Assembly (NCBI GenBank): GCA_019722365.1
Contig: JADFUC010000705.1
Span: forward strand, 44,805-108,804
DNA length: 64,000 bases
Direction: 5' to 3'
Source: Lithospermum erythrorhizon
Lineage: Eukaryota; Streptophyta; Magnoliopsida; Boraginales; Boraginaceae
Shown here: positions 33,999 to 46,786 of the stretch, in pieces
Numbering within the stretch: position 1 is the stretch's first letter
Layout: the number at the start of each line of letters is the position of its first letter
Notes under the pieces: model-generated
Told to the model about the DNA's origin: nothing
Database searches by the model: none
What the model saw: the letters and a program-made list of their open reading frames with translations, nothing else
Made by a program: the position numbers and the translations under genes

Positions 33999-35639
33999 TA
34001 GAATTTTTTAATGTATATGTTAGAGTAATAGTCAAGTGGGCATTAAGCCAACAAGTCCGATCCGAGTATTGGATCACATTTATTAGATTTAGTATATTGG
34101 AGGCTCACTACAGGTTCTGTTTAATGTTATTACATAAATATGAGGCATTATGGTATATTCAAAACGCGGCCAGTTGAATATATCATTTTACATTATTATC
34201 GTTTCACGTGATTGCTCCGAATTTAAAGATGTTATATGGCGTTGGTATTTAAATTGAATTAACTTTATATCTTCCAGTTGGAAGAACTTTGAAGTATCTA
34301 CCGTTATTAGCGTCATGATTTGTAAGGGGCACCAGCGTGAAGTGTTAAGATTAACTACTAATGAGCTTCAGAGATCGCGTGTGATTATCGCGTTGAAAAA
34401 TAGAAGAAAGTTGGCCTGGAAGTCTTTCTCGCTTATGTCGATTGATTTTGGGATAGTGCATCTACGGACTTATAAAATAATGTTCTTTTTATTGTGGGTG
34501 TGGCTCGGGACTTCGATTTATATATTTTTACCATATATCATATATACTACTCCATCTAATTTATTGTAATTGAGGGATTCAATTTCCGTGACAAACTCTG
34601 AATACAAATTTCTTTTTATTTTCGATTATAATAAATATAAAGTTTGCATCGTTATATTTATTTTACGAATCTTCATAATATTATTTCTTTCATACTTTTA
34701 TTGTATGTATAATTAATTATGAATTTGAAGCATAATTGGAGTATATTGGAACACTCATATACATTGATATGTATAAGTTTAGTTCTCGCCGTTCGATTCT
34801 TGATTATATATGAAAAATTTCATTTTTCTTGATAAAATATATGATTTTACAAACATAAACTTTATCTTGATCTTTTATAATTTTGTCCACTTATCACGGT
34901 ATTTTTTTCGCTGGTTAAGCCCCAAGTATTTTTTGATAAAGTATTTATTTTTCCGTAAAGTATATTAGTAATATTACTGGAACCCACTTCATGAAGTAAT
35001 TTTCTCAAAATGAAAAAGTAATTGGAACGGATGGAGTAATATATATTAATAATATCATTACCGTACAAAATAAGAAATTCTTAAGGAAAATGATCAAATT
35101 GAGTCGTATTGTAGTGTTGAACCCCATATGATAGTTTCCAACAAAAGTCAGATAAACTCTGCCGCTTCATTTATGTGTGATCGGTTCGACTCGAATTGAT
35201 GTGGAACTCGGGAAAAAATTCAACTCCCTCAATAAATGAGCAGTGAATGGAAACTTCTATTTAGGTGTTCAGATTTCATTTCGTTTAAAGGTGAAACGGC
35301 ATTCCAAATCCGTTTACTCATATATGTGCATGTTATGTGCCCCTAACTAAGAATTTTGGAACTTACATGTCTTTCAAATTACTTAAGAACAACCCAATAT
35401 TACTTAAAGAACAATCCAATATTAAAAGAAAAAAGAAATGTAAGAGAGCTATTACTTCTATTATCAAAGAGTTCATTACATTTTTTCCTTCAAAGCCCAC
35501 ATTGTCGTTTCTAATCTTATCTAATTCAAAAAAAAAATTCTCAAATCTTATGCCAAATTGTTTATGCAAAAGGAAAACATTACTCTCTTTCTCTACAAAT
35601 CACAAGCATTATCTAGACATGGCTAGAAGATGAATTCAT
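33999..35639. other. Intergenic, includes a dispersed repeat copy
   Basis: Positions 34,270-34,520 are the third copy of the dispersed repeat seen at 22,200-22,750 (GTCATGATTTGTAAGGG, CGCGTTGAAAA, TTGTGGGTGTG). The remainder, including the region just beyond the kinase stop codon, shows no recognised gene. Confidence 0.5.
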
Positions 35640-36702
35640 ATTCAACTACTCATTGGAAAAATGAACACAAATCAGCTCAATCTCCCATGCAATTCTTCAT
35701 CTCCTCATTCTCAATTCCTTCCATCAATTGCTCATTCATTTTCATAAGCGCTATTTCCCTACACAACTCAACATTCTCTGCTCCCCACCCAAATAAGCAA
35801 TAATATGCATAATCTTTGCCTTTTGATCTTCCAAACTCTTCTTCAGAAACAGTAAACCCTTCCAGCATAACTTCCTTAATGTACCCACCTTCACTATGCC
35901 CACAACCAATGGCAAACTTTGAATACCAGATTGCTAATATTTTATCCTGGAAACATCAGCTTGATCTCCCCCTTCTCTGAATGATTCATTTCTCCGCTAA
36001 TCGAACATGTTTCACAACAACATCTTCTTCTTGTTCTGTAGGAAAAACAGGCTCCATCTCGAAACGTTCCACATCGAAAGTCCATCCAAATCTTTCTTCA
36101 ACATTAGGCAACCCTTGCAACAAATTCTTGACAAGAAATTCTTTGGCTTCACTGCACCCTCTGAAAAATGCATGTCTTAATAATTTATCTGCTGATGGCC
36201 TCTTTAAAGGGTCCTGATCAAGACAGAGCCCAACCATGTCTTCGAAAACCTCCGAAAACTTCTTATTCATTTTCCCTTCCCCCATATCATAGCAATGAAA
36301 TCTTGATTTTAACTTCATAAAAGCAGATTTTGATATAGAATGATTGGATGGGAGGCTGGCCTTCCATAAAAGCTAATTCCAAAAGCAATGATCTGAATGA
36401 CCAAATATCAGCCTTAAAGCCACAACCTAAATGGGACATTACCATTTCAGGCGCCACCCAATAAGGACTAATGGGAAATTCGGTCACACTTTTAACGATG
36501 AAGAAGGCCAAAGAAATATTCGATCCATGAGAATAATTTGACTCATAAAATGCAGTAGAAACTCCAAAAATCAGCAAACATAACAGAACCATCAGGAGTA
36601 ATCAAAGATATTTCCAGGTTTAATATCTTTGTGAAAATGGCCTTGATCATGAAGATAGGCTAAAGCATTGAGGGTTTCTTTAAGAACAAAAGCAATGCAT
36701 TT
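35640..36702 (-). pseudogene. STE20/BLUS1-like protein kinase, catalytic C-lobe and C-terminal part
   Basis: This is the 3' part of a plant STE20-type serine/threonine kinase resembling BLUS1. An acceptor (TTTTTACAG) precedes the exon start at 36,702. Reading down: [19 protein letters not shown], then [11 protein letters not shown] (catalytic loop, HKD in place of HRD), then the DFG region, split by one extra T, then SPYWVAPEMV (activation-loop APE), GFKADIWSF, and after an interruption FEDMVGLCLDQDPLKRPSA. The family C-terminal segment follows: EPVFPTEQEED at about 36,050 and, in another frame, SLKKSLEDQKAK near 35,830. At least four frame changes were counted, several in T or A runs. The 5' part lies at 47,267-47,569, separated by nested retrotransposons. 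Confidence 0.85.
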
Positions 36703-36844
36703 CTGTAAAAATAATAAGCTCTTGTTGAATAATGATGATAAAGTAACAATATATACTATCATACATAATGACCTAATGGAGCTATAACATCAAAAGCCCA
36801 TCTGAAATAATACATAATAATGTCTATTTATATGACCCAATCTG
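36703..36844 (-). other. Remaining intron of the kinase gene
   Basis: About 140 bp between the acceptor of the kinase 3' exon and the C-terminus of copia element 1. It is AT-rich and ends with a pyrimidine-rich tract plus ACAG on the minus strand. Confidence 0.5.
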
Positions 36845-37970
36845 GCGCCGAGTTGGAGCGTGAAGATCGTGAATCATGACTGCATAATAAGCAGTGTTCC
36901 ATAAGAGACTTTTGTGAAGATATGCGCGATTTCGTTAGTAGAAACATGAGGAGGTTCGAATAATTACTTCCGAAATAGCGTCAAAGTAGAAAATAACGAT
37001 GAATCTACATATGTTTTGAGAGCGGATTAAACGGAAGCCATTTGGATCATATTAAGATAAAACAAAGTAGTATCCTTGAGCACAAATCTATAAGTTGGGG
37101 TGGTGACGCCTAAACTCTTTCATGACCCACTTTAACTTGACTTGATTATGATCGCATGGTGACATAGACTTTTTGTGATACAAGCATTTGAAGAGCGAGA
37201 AACCGATAGCTTTATGGCAGTGGCTACAAGAAATAGGAGAGTAAAGAAACACAATCCAGAGATCTTGAGCGTCGTGTAGAGAACATAAGCCCAAGCCCCA
37301 CGGTGAGTGCACGCTGACACCGTGAGCCTGAATCAACATCATCTTGATAAAATACGACACGGAGATCGTTTGAGATATTTTGGCCGCATAGCGGCCGGTC
37401 TAATGATCTTGGCGTGGTTCATGCAAAAGCGAGAAAGTACATGAGCGACCAAAAGATAAATCATGGCAGTAAATGACAAATATAGCAATTGCAAACCCCG
37501 ATCGCGATAGCGTTCGCGTCACATGGCGAAATTTTCGTCGAACTACCCAAGCGATGGTTTTGCTCCGATGGAAAATGCACCGATGCGGCGCCCAGCAATC
37601 ACGCTTCGAAATAATATCGAGGACATATTTATTTCGAAATATTCTTTTCTTGAAACTGCGAGCGGCTGCTTTAAAATACTTGAGAATACGAAAGTGCTCA
37701 TATAAGAGCTATGATATCCTTAAAACTAGCCAATGCGGCAAAATCGTTCTAGAAATAAGCAAATCATACACATAGGTAACAAATTGATACGATCATGATC
37801 CTTTGAAAAGTGAAAGAATAGTCGGAGTATGATTGGTAAATACGTACCTTTTGATGATGTTGCTAAAACTTTGAGAGAACCAAGCTAAATTGTTGTTTGA
37901 GCCGTATAAAAACTTATGAAGCTTGCGTACTGGCTACGGTACGCCCACTTAGAAAGCCGGGAGGTATTGT
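36845..37970 (-). pseudogene. Copia element 1, lower part: RT end and RNase H
   Basis: Read from 37,970 downward, frames switch between pieces of a Ty1/copia reverse transcriptase: the PPGF-type motif (37,940-37,965), KLHKFLYG, a YVDDLL-like region near 37,780, KYVLDIIS (37,640), HEPRQDHW-like (37,420) and the RNase H stretch with VFLYSPIS (37,220). The last conserved word is DLHAPTRRQIGS (36,850), the usual polyprotein C-terminus. It continues the fragment at 46,787-47,266 exactly where element 2 was inserted. Confidence 0.8.
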
Positions 37971-38991
37971 TTGAAGAAAATTATGGATATATGAGTAAAT
38001 ATCCTGAATCCGTAGTTAGGGATCTTTAAAGTCAAAGTACTACATTATTGATACAAAACATATAAATTAAATATATGAGCGAGGAGGACTTACCGGTCGT
38101 GGGAGTAAATTCCACCAAAATCCTTTGGCGGCTTGAGTCATGGCGTGAATTTGAGCTTCCACCGACTCGCTTGTTGTAATATCGATGCGTATGATATCTA
38201 CAGTTAGTCGCGCGGGGAGGGTTGAATCGAGAACTAATCTATGCTAGTAGCGAGGATGAACAAAGGAAACCCGAGGAAAAACCCTGAAAATTCTTGGGAG
38301 AATTTCGGCCTGAATGGAAGCATTTCTTAGGGTTTTTGGTGAAAAAGTTTTTACAAAACTTATGATGAAAAACCCTCACAGGTTGCTTGCTATAAATTTA
38401 GGTTAAAAACGAGCCCGATAAAAAGCGGCCCAGATGAAGTATTAACGACTCGTTAACTCTATTAGTTCGTTAAGACGCACTAATGGTTCTTGTAAGGATT
38501 GAACTATTTTAATTAAGCTAATTAAATAGTAATGAGAGTGATATCGATAATCTTTTTCAAGTTATCGATAAATACTAAAATTACTCGAACAATTAAATGA
38601 CTATTTAATTGTTCTATTTGTTCAATCGATATTCTACATAAATGTAGAACCGCATAATTGAGAAATACATTTCTCGATTATATAGTTCTCTTTTAATTTA
38701 CATTACATGAAATATAACTGGCGATCAGCATATGTGTGACCTTGAGAACCCCAGATAATAGTAAGTTGTATAATAATAATAATTGACCAGTACTATTATT
38801 ATAACTTGATTAATAATTAAGATCTGTGTCAGCTGTAACCCGCCCAGAATTATCATGAGAACCCAGCGCTAGTAATATATACAATTACTAAGTTGAACAC
38901 TAAGTTAGATAATCACATTTAACCAGTGGTAAATGAATTGCTCTGTGATTGTCGCTGACGGGCATAATAAATGGAACCGATTTACGCTCCA
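37971..38991 (-). repeat. 3' LTR of copia element 2
   Basis: About 1,021 bp, collinear with 45,769-46,781. Shared words include ACTCGTTAACTC, AGTTCGTTAAGAC, AATTGAGAAATACATTTCTCG and TATAGTTCTCTTTTAATTTA. The purine-rich sequence just above it on the minus strand (near 38,992-39,015) is the likely polypurine tract. Confidence 0.85.
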
Positions 38992-39840
38992 GGCTGATTA
39001 TCTTCTGATTCCTTTATCACGCGTCTACAGTCGTAGGCTAACCGTAAAGTGTGTCATAAACACCGCAGCTTTCTTCTTTCGAGTATGAAGGCTGAATAAG
39101 CATTTATAGTCCACATACCGGCAATCGGTACCAATGTGTGAGAGGCTGAGATGCTCACTGTATATCGAGGGCGGGACAAATCCACTCGATATATCGACAT
39201 CATCGTATACTCATTTGTGTGACTTGACTTATGCCGTTATAATCCCGCTTAAAGGCGGGCGTTTGGTCATAGTCAAAGTACAGAGCTTGTATAACACAGA
39301 TAGTCATATATCATAGGTCTAAGAATTGACGAACCTAAAATTCTAAACAAATGTCATAGGACACAGATATACATATCTTCTATGAATTCGTTTGGTCATG
39401 CAGCTCCACAAGTCATGGGAGCCGTGGCCGGTATTGATCTAGTCTGCGGGCTAACGTGATAAATCTTGATCATTAATCAAAACACCGTATTGGTCATATG
39501 ATCTTTGTCGCCACAACTATCGGCGTCGACCCAAGGCACTTTTTAGGTATCCTATGTTCCCAGGCTTGAAGAGGTGTAATTAACGGTTCGTATTTACCTC
39601 TGCAGAAAACATAAGACTAACCTAGAGGTTTAACCTTTCCTTTAAATCGGATCACCTTACATACTATTATATAAATTCAAACATATAGTCATAAGCAATG
39701 AAATATATTAAAATATAAGAAGCAATAATATTCAAAAATTTGTTGCGTAACACAATAGACTCTCTTAAATAAACTTAACTTTAACATTCTGCGGCATCAT
39801 CTAAGAACCTATGTTATTTGCATACTCATCATCTTTTGCG
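38992..39840 (-). other. 3' non-coding region of copia element 2
   Basis: No copia domain could be read between the 3' LTR and the end of RNase H. The region is inside the element by its boundaries and shows no other gene. Confidence 0.5.
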
Positions 39841-40480
39841 ACTTAGTGGTTTAGTAAAGGGAGTCGGCGAACCAACTCATTTCTCTTCATCTTTTAGCGT
39901 CCTACATCGGCATGCTCTGTCGGGTGATACTTTCGATGCGTGCTTGGATTTATGATGTGCTCGAGTTCCGCCCAGCTTGAGCTATTTCCCGATATTGTCC
40001 GCAAAGCAACTCCATTTGGTCGCCAATCTTTAGGTACCCAGCGCGAGTTCGGTCCGCGAACTTAACTTTGTCAACACTTCTTTAGCGAACTTGAGGCAGC
40101 TGCGATAATACTTCGAATTCGTAGTAGAATCGGCAATAACAGTACTACATTTGGAACTCCTCGAATCTTTGCTCAGTTGAGACAAATACATGTACAGGTA
40201 GGAGCGATAATTAAAATGCAATCGGTTTGAAAGCGCGTCGATGTGCCACATCCATTAGCAACTCTATTACCAGCGTATACCCGAAAGCATCTTTTGGATT
40301 CTTACCGAGATACTTGAGATGCACTTCTTTCTGCGCCAATCCAGTGGCTTTTCGCTGGATTAAGCAGTATCTGCGGATTACGCTTAGTGCATAAGACCGC
40401 ATCGAGGGTCTAGTCATGACGTAAGCGTACATGATGGATCCTATAGCCGAAGCATAAGGTATGTCCTTAGATTTACGTTA
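39841..40480 (-). pseudogene. RNase H domain of copia element 2
   Basis: Minus-strand words in order are MYAYVMTRPSMRSYALSV (near 40,430), LKYLGKNPKDAFGY (near 40,310) and ADSTTNSKYYRS followed by AKEVL (near 40,100). These match the conserved MYAM-TRPD, LKYLRRTKD and ADSTTEAEY segments of plant copia RNase H. Frameshifts separate them. Confidence 0.8.
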
Positions 40481-40599
40481 AAGTCACCAGTAGTGGAGAC
40501 CTTTGATGCTCTGTGAGTTGAACTCATTATGCCGTAAGGAGATTACCGCTTCTTGGAATTACTAAGTATTGAACGCTGCGTGCACTTATTCACGCCCGA

Positions 40600-41300
40600 T
40601 ATCGACGAATCCGATCGACCTCACAGGCCGATCCGGTGGATGCTATTCGATATATCTTTGTCAACTACAAGTCCTTCATTGAGAAACATTTGCCACGGCG
40701 ATCATGGCGAGTTTAGTAACTCGTTGTTTCCATGATAAGTAATAATAAATTGACATCACGGGACTATGAATGATATATAACTCCCAGCTTGCTTAACGTA
40801 TACAGATTAACCCCTTGCGTTCTTGATGAAACCAAACTCTTTGATTGAATTCGTCAAAGCATTAGCAGATTCCCAAGCTAGGATACTGTAAGACCATAAA
40901 TGGACTTTTTGCAACTTGCATACCTTATGTCACTTTTAGGACATGTAAAGCCTAGGGGTTGTACCTTTATGCGCATGCTCTCTAAATTTCCATTCGAGGG
41001 AAAGCGGTCTTTCACGTCCATTTGCCATATTTCATAGTCATGAAATGCGTGATAGCTAAGATTATCGGATGGATTTAAGCATGTAGCGGCGAGTAAGTTC
41101 GTCATAGTCGACTCCGTGAAGCTTGTTTGAAACCTTTATTTCTGAAGTCAGCTTTGAAAACATCAGCGTTTCCGTCTTTATCATGTTTAATTGCTTAAAT
41201 ACCCATTTCACGTTCAATAAGGCGAGCCCGTTTTGGTAAATCCAGCGAGGACGAGCCTCGTTTTGGTACATAGAATCCATCTCCCGGTGCATGGCAATTT
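40600..41300 (-). pseudogene. Reverse transcriptase of copia element 2
   Basis: The N-terminal part (41,100-41,292) gives HREMDSMYQNEARP, KWVFKQ and HGVDYDE. The next part (40,880-41,105) gives YEIWQMDVKDRF, NGNLE, a QPLGFTCPKS word and KKSIYGL. These are the fingers and palm segments of Ty1/copia reverse transcriptase, in the expected order. The YVDD catalytic motif is not readable. Confidence 0.85.
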
Positions 41301-42310
41301 GCCATTTGTCGGCATCCTTTGCTATTCGTTTGCTTCTTTTTGTAAGTGGGCTCGTCGCTCTCGATGAAGCTTCGCGTACAGGCGCTCACGGTTAGGTAGC
41401 GTCCTGTTGGATCTCCTAAGGGGTTGGTTAACTTTCGCAGGAGCACCACGTGGATGAAGCTGGGTTTTTCTATGAAAGAAGGTTCCCGATTCTTGTGGTG
41501 TGTGGATGCCTCTGCGTTAAGATGCATCGATATTGACTTAAATCGGCTTGAGCTTCATCGAGATGAACACCGTTACTTACAGTCATACGGGCAGGATATT
41601 CTTTTCAAAGGAACACTCACGTTATGATGAAGATTTTTTGTTCTCCTCTTGCGGTGAAGTAGTAACCTGTTCACTTGGATATACTATGAAATAGCGTTGC
41701 TCGGATTTAGGCAAGTTTATCTTTTGTTAATCTGCCCAACATAGCTTCACGACCCCAATCTTTAGAAGCTACCAAACTTAGGAATCTTCCCCCGAACCAC
41801 AATTCCGTGGGGGAGTTTTATCTGTTGGTTGGACATCGTTTTAAGGTAAGTGCCGGCTTAGAAGTCACGTATCCCCCAGGGGTGGCGGTAGATCGGAATA
41901 GCCTCGTATAGATGAACCATGTCGAAGAGGTTCGTTCTCCTTTCGGACACGCCGTTATCTTTGTGGGCGTTCTATTTGGAGTGAGTTATTGAAATGATAC
42001 CACAGCTCTCTGGATGGAGTATTGAACTGTGACTCAAATATTTCTCACTTTCTATCGGACCGGAGAATCTTTGTGTCTTGTTCAATTGGTTTTGTACTTC
42101 ATTTTGAACTCCTTGAATTTCTCAAGGACTCGTGTTTGTGTCTCATCCAGATACACAAAACCGTATCTCTTGTAGTCATCGATAAATGTAATGAAGTAGT
42201 GCAACCTCCTGCTTGCGGATGTGTTAAATTTATTTGCATCATCGGTGTGTATGATCCACGATAAATCAACTTGCCCTTTCGTTTAAGCCGATTGAAAGGC
42301 ATTTTGGTCA
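41301..42310 (-). pseudogene. Integrase of copia element 2
   Basis: Integrase inserts the cDNA copy. Near 42,300 the minus strand reads MTKMPFNRLKRKGK and then a shifted version of the LIHTDVCGP motif. YIWMRHKHESL-like sequence follows near 42,130, and DNGVSERRTNLFDMV near 41,950. These correspond to the core and the C-terminal NGVSER motif. It is broken by several shifts. Confidence 0.8.
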
Positions 42311-42450
42311 TTTTTCCCGAGGAAAGCGAAGCTAGCGCTTATCGTATGATTCATAATCGAAACAACCAGTATTCATGAATTGGAGTTTCTTGATTCGGTT
42401 CTCGTTAATGTGACTGTCTGCCGATGCCATAGGTATGTTTGGTTTAAGTC
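42311..42450 (-). pseudogene. GAG-pre-integrase segment of copia element 2
   Basis: The minus strand reads NENRIKKLQFMNTGCFDYESYD, split here as NENRIKKLQF and then CFDYESYD, matching the conserved N-x-N-x-I-x-KL...SFDFESY region just before integrase. The final cysteine pair is not clear. Confidence 0.75.
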
Positions 42451-45400
42451 GTTAGAGACACATTCCGTTTAAGTTTATGTTATATGACTCGTGTCGTGTC
42501 CCAGCGTATAGACCATTTTGAAGGAGGCGATTCAAATACTACCCATTCACGGTGATCCTGAAATTCCACGGGATCTATTGAAAATGAAAAACCATCATTA
42601 TTCAAAAGCGAGAAATAGAAATAATATTCTGCCAAATTACGAGTACATAATGCTTAGGAGATAAGTTCAAAACAAGGCCCGTGGGCAGAATTTAAACTAA
42701 TGGATCCTCTTGCCCGAGCGCGACGCCCGCGCCCGTTTCAGCAGCGAGATCCGTTTCCTGCTTCCGAGTCTTCTGCCCGGCGAGGTTCTGCGTATTCACG
42801 GCGAATATGAGAACATGACGGTGTCTAGCACCGAGAGTAAATTAAAGATTGTACAAACTGATAACATACACATGGTGACGGTCGTGAGACCGTGTACATA
42901 AATACATGTGAACTTCATAGCGAATTCGACTTCCCGTTGACCGCGGGTTTTCCTTGTGATAATGACACACTTGTCATCCTTTCCTGCGCTCCTCTTTCAG
43001 CCGACAGCAGGATTACTTTCGAACCTTGATGCTTCGCAGAGCAACTTCTTCTGCTTCTTGAATTTCTTCTTGTTTTGGATACTTTGAAAGCAGGAAGGAG
43101 TAGAAGTTTAATGCTACGGGTTCGTCGGTCAAGTGATCATCCCATGCGGGATTCGTTTAGAGATAACTCAAACTTGTGCATATTGAAGTTCATGAAAAAG
43201 CCGGAATTTAATGCGGAAGAGGCTTGAGGATGAGATCGCGGCCGATTCTTTGGAGACGGTGCCCGAGGCGTTGAGTCGATCGACCCGAGCGTCATTTAAT
43301 GATATGAGGGCTTTGCGGCTGTCAGTTCCAGGCACAAGCGTCCACGAGCACGAGGCAGACCATCTCTGCGTTTACAGCTTCGCTTTTCGAATAATTCCTC
43401 GAAGTTGCCGGTATATGTCATATCTTTGCCACCTTTTCATATTGAATTTGGGCAGAAGGTTCCGTATTTCAACTTAGCGTGGGGCATTGGACATCAGCGG
43501 CCCGTCAGGCTTTGTGCTTTTGTGGGATCCCTTTTCAGATGGGGCTATCATTGAACACACTTATTGTTAAGCCAGCGTGATGGAGTCTACTGCTTTGCTT
43601 GAGAATGATTCTCAAGTTTCGAGACCCACTCGTCAAAATTCGAGTTATTAATTTGCACTGATCTTTGGCGAGAAGCGAGGATTCTTAGGAGTACTTGATA
43701 GTAGTAGCCGTATTAATTCTACAAGAATAAGTAAATAAAATAACATTTGAGAAACTATCGTACTAAAAACACTTACAAATAAATTGTAAAGTAAATGCCT
43801 AATACTTGAATCTCCACGAAATATTGAGTATCGAGACCTATTACATAAATTCAAGCATTGTTCTTGCTACATTTTGAGATCGATTATAATAGTAGGTTGT
43901 CGGCAATTATGTAAAACTACACTCTTGTGTCATTTATCTCTTTGCAGGATGCTACCCAACGTTGTATCTCAGAAAACCGGTTAAAACACCGATTAAACCA
44001 AAGTGTTACTTGGATTGATAAATGCAGAAAGCGCAGCGTTAGTGGAAATCAGCTTGGCGTTGTCATATCGAATGCGACATTGTAACGCCCGCCCGTCGCG
44101 GTGTGCCCGATTGATGCGGTTGATTGCCTTGGCTTTAAAATTGAACGTCTTTTTCTTAATTTTAATTGGTGAGATTATTATTACTTTGTTTTCATTTACT
44201 CATGCGTACTAGCGCATAATTAAGCGTACGTGCGGCATGAAAATAAAACAAGTAATGCTGGCGTTCAAGAGATATACGATATGGCCCGCAGAACCTATTA
44301 CAGTATTTATCAAATCTTAACATAAGTCCTAATTCTTGCATATGTTAGCCGCCACGGATCCCAGTCCCTTGTGATATCATGTAGATGAAATGATCTTGTC
44401 TCTTGACATTACGATATTTATACTAACCCGTCTTAGGCGGCTTGCGAGCTTGTGGTGCATGAGTAAATAAATAAATACAAGAAATGTCGAAGGGTCATTT
44501 CTGACGATACGGTTCGCGGGCGAAAAAATAAATAAATGGGCCTCTTCATATACCTCATTTCGATCACCCATTCACAATATAGGCCTTTATTAAATCACAT
44601 AAATGAACTTAATAAATGTTTAAATGGCATTGGAAAATGCATGTTTGAGGTATCAAATTAATTAATCCGTGAATTACACATATTAAAATTAATTAATATA
44701 AACTCAATTGTCATGCAGCGTGTCAATTAATAATTATTACGATAATTATTAACTTGCGTATACGTATTATAGAAAAATATTCATCACAAATATTTTCTAA
44801 AATACGACTAGTAGTGAAGTTATTTACCCGCCAAATTGTTTATAAACTTTTTAAAATTAATATAAAAAGATATAATATAAAGGAAAGTAATTAGTGTCAT
44901 CACACAATTAATTACAATTAATTGAATTGATTAAAACAACAAAATAATCAATACAAAACCGAAATATAACTAGTCACAATTTTAGGAAACCAAATAAGAG
45001 AATAAATTCGAATTAGGGTTTTTCAAAATTAGAACTACCCATCATAATGGGCTCGGACGACACACTTTATAGCGACTGCGGTCGGCCCAGCGCAGCCCTG
45101 CCTTTAGTCGTGTCGTTTGGTACAGAAATCGCGATTCGACCTTTGGGCCCGGCCCGTGGGGTCGCCGGAGAGAATCGATCGGCCCGTTATAATTAATATC
45201 TGTGTTCGCCGGTTTTGATTTAATTTAATTCGTTTCATAAAATCGTTTTGGAGGCTTTTTAAAATTTTTCAAAATTTATGAAATTCGAACACGTTAAACC
45301 ATAATTTTACTGTTGAACAAACCCACTGATGGATTCCATTAAAATAAATTTTTTCATATTTAATTATTAATTAAGCAGTCAGAAATCTCAAAAATTGCGA

Positions 45401-45753
45401 GGCGCAGAAAAAATCCAAAAAGGTATGAAATTTAATGGAGATCTTCTCGTCTTTATCTGGGTTCAGGAAAAATTAGGTTTTAATTTTACACTTGCGCCCA
45501 AACATGTAAACTTTACAAAAGCAGGTTTGAAAGCAAAATCAATTAAATCGTCCTTTTTAATTTATGAAACAAATCGTATTATGAAATATGATATCTGTGA
45601 AATCGTAAACTTGTAACATGTGTAAAATCAATGTCGAACAGTGATTTATTCCTCATCATATATTTATCAGTAAATATATGAGCAAGTGTCAAATAAAAAA
45701 TTGATAAAACACAAAACAAGCATAAAATAAATAATGTAAAGCAACTTTAATTT
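42451..45753 (-). other. Gag and leader region of copia element 2
   Basis: By position this should encode gag, but I could not read a convincing gag core or zinc knuckle; a Lys/Glu-rich stretch occurs near 43,050. From 44,580 to 45,000 it is AT-rich. A GC-rich island lies at 45,050-45,190, like that of the related element at 3,020-3,360. It is probably a long, decayed gag and leader. Confidence 0.45.
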
Positions 45754-45768
45754 GGCTCGTGATGCCCA
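45754..45768 (-). other. Primer-binding site of copia element 2
   Basis: The plus strand reads GGCTCGTGATGCCCA directly below the upper LTR. On the minus strand this is TGGGCATCACGAGCC, close to the tRNA-iMet-complementary TGGTATCAGAGCC. Confidence 0.7.
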
Positions 45769-46781
45769 GCGAGAAAATTACTATGGATATATATGGTATA
45801 AATCTGAAATCGAAACTAGTTAGGGGATCTTTTTAAAATTAAATGCTACGTTATTGATACAAAAAGCGTATAATTAAATATATGAGCAGGAGGAACACGG
45901 TCTGTGAGGAGTAAATTCGCCCCAAAATCCGCTGACGAATTCACAAGCGTGGAGGTGACCTCAGCTCCTTGTTGTAATATGTCGTATGATATCTACAGTT
46001 AGTCATGTAGGAGGGGTTGAATCGGCTTGTCATCTTTAGTAACAGGATGAACAAAGCAGGAAAAAGCAGCAAAATTAACTTTGGAGAATTTAGAAGCCAG
46101 AAATGGGGGCGTACTAGGGTTTTTGGTGAAAAGTTTCTAAAACTTATGATGAAAAGCGCAGGATTTCAACATATAGAAATTTGGGTTAAAAAGCAAGCTT
46201 AGATAAAAACTGACTTGATTAAATGATAGCTTGACTCGTTAACTCATTAGTTCGTTAAGACACTAATGAGTTCTTCAATAAGTTAATTTATTTAATTAAG
46301 CTAATTAAATAGTAATGAGTCGATATCAATCTTTGAGTTATCGATAAATCTTAAAAATTACTCGAACGATTAAATGACTATTTAATTGATTCTATTTCAT
46401 TCGTCGATATTACGTAAAATGTAGAACCGCCAATTGAGAAATACATTTCTCGATTATATAGTTCTCTTTTAATTTAAATACGTGAAATAGCTTCAGCATC
46501 GGCTGTATGTACTCGACGCCCACAGGCTCGAGATAATAGTAAGTTGTATAATAATAACTCAATTGGCAAATTCTTATTATTATAACGATTAATGATAAGA
46601 TCTAGCGATATTTCGTAACCCACTTAAATTATAGAAATGAGAAGCCGCGCTAGTAATATACGATTCTTAAGTTGAGCCTTTAAGTTAAATAATCGCGTTC
46701 TGCTTGCAGCTGGTAAATGAATTCTTCTGTGATTGTCGCAGCCGGGCGTAATAAAATGGAGCCATTCGTTGATTTAGAGCA
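45769..46781 (-). repeat. 5' LTR of copia element 2
   Basis: About 1,013 bp, collinear with the 3' LTR at 37,971-38,991. The upper end reads TGCTCTAAATC on the minus strand and is followed by the target duplication ATTGT at 46,782-46,786. Confidence 0.85.
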
Positions 46782-46786
46782 ATTGT

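Larger units (their letters stand above)
37971..46781 (-). mobile_element. Copia element 2: complete-structure but decayed Ty1/copia retrotransposon
   Basis: Two LTRs of about 1.0 kb (37,971-38,991 and 45,769-46,781) flank 6.8 kb. A primer site abuts the upper LTR and a purine-rich tract abuts the lower one. The 5-bp word ATTGT flanks the element at 37,966-37,970 and 46,782-46,786, the target duplication. Minus-strand domains run in the copia order: gag region, GAG-pre-integrase, integrase, reverse transcriptase, RNase H. All are interrupted. Removing the insert and one ATTGT brings the two halves of element 1 together in frame within the RT motif before PPGF, which proves nesting. The element is of the same general lineage as the pol relics of the duplicated region. 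Confidence 0.9.

Noticed and set aside
36287..36318. Overlapping small frames in the kinase treated as separate genes
   Set aside because: They are pieces of one kinase in different frames.
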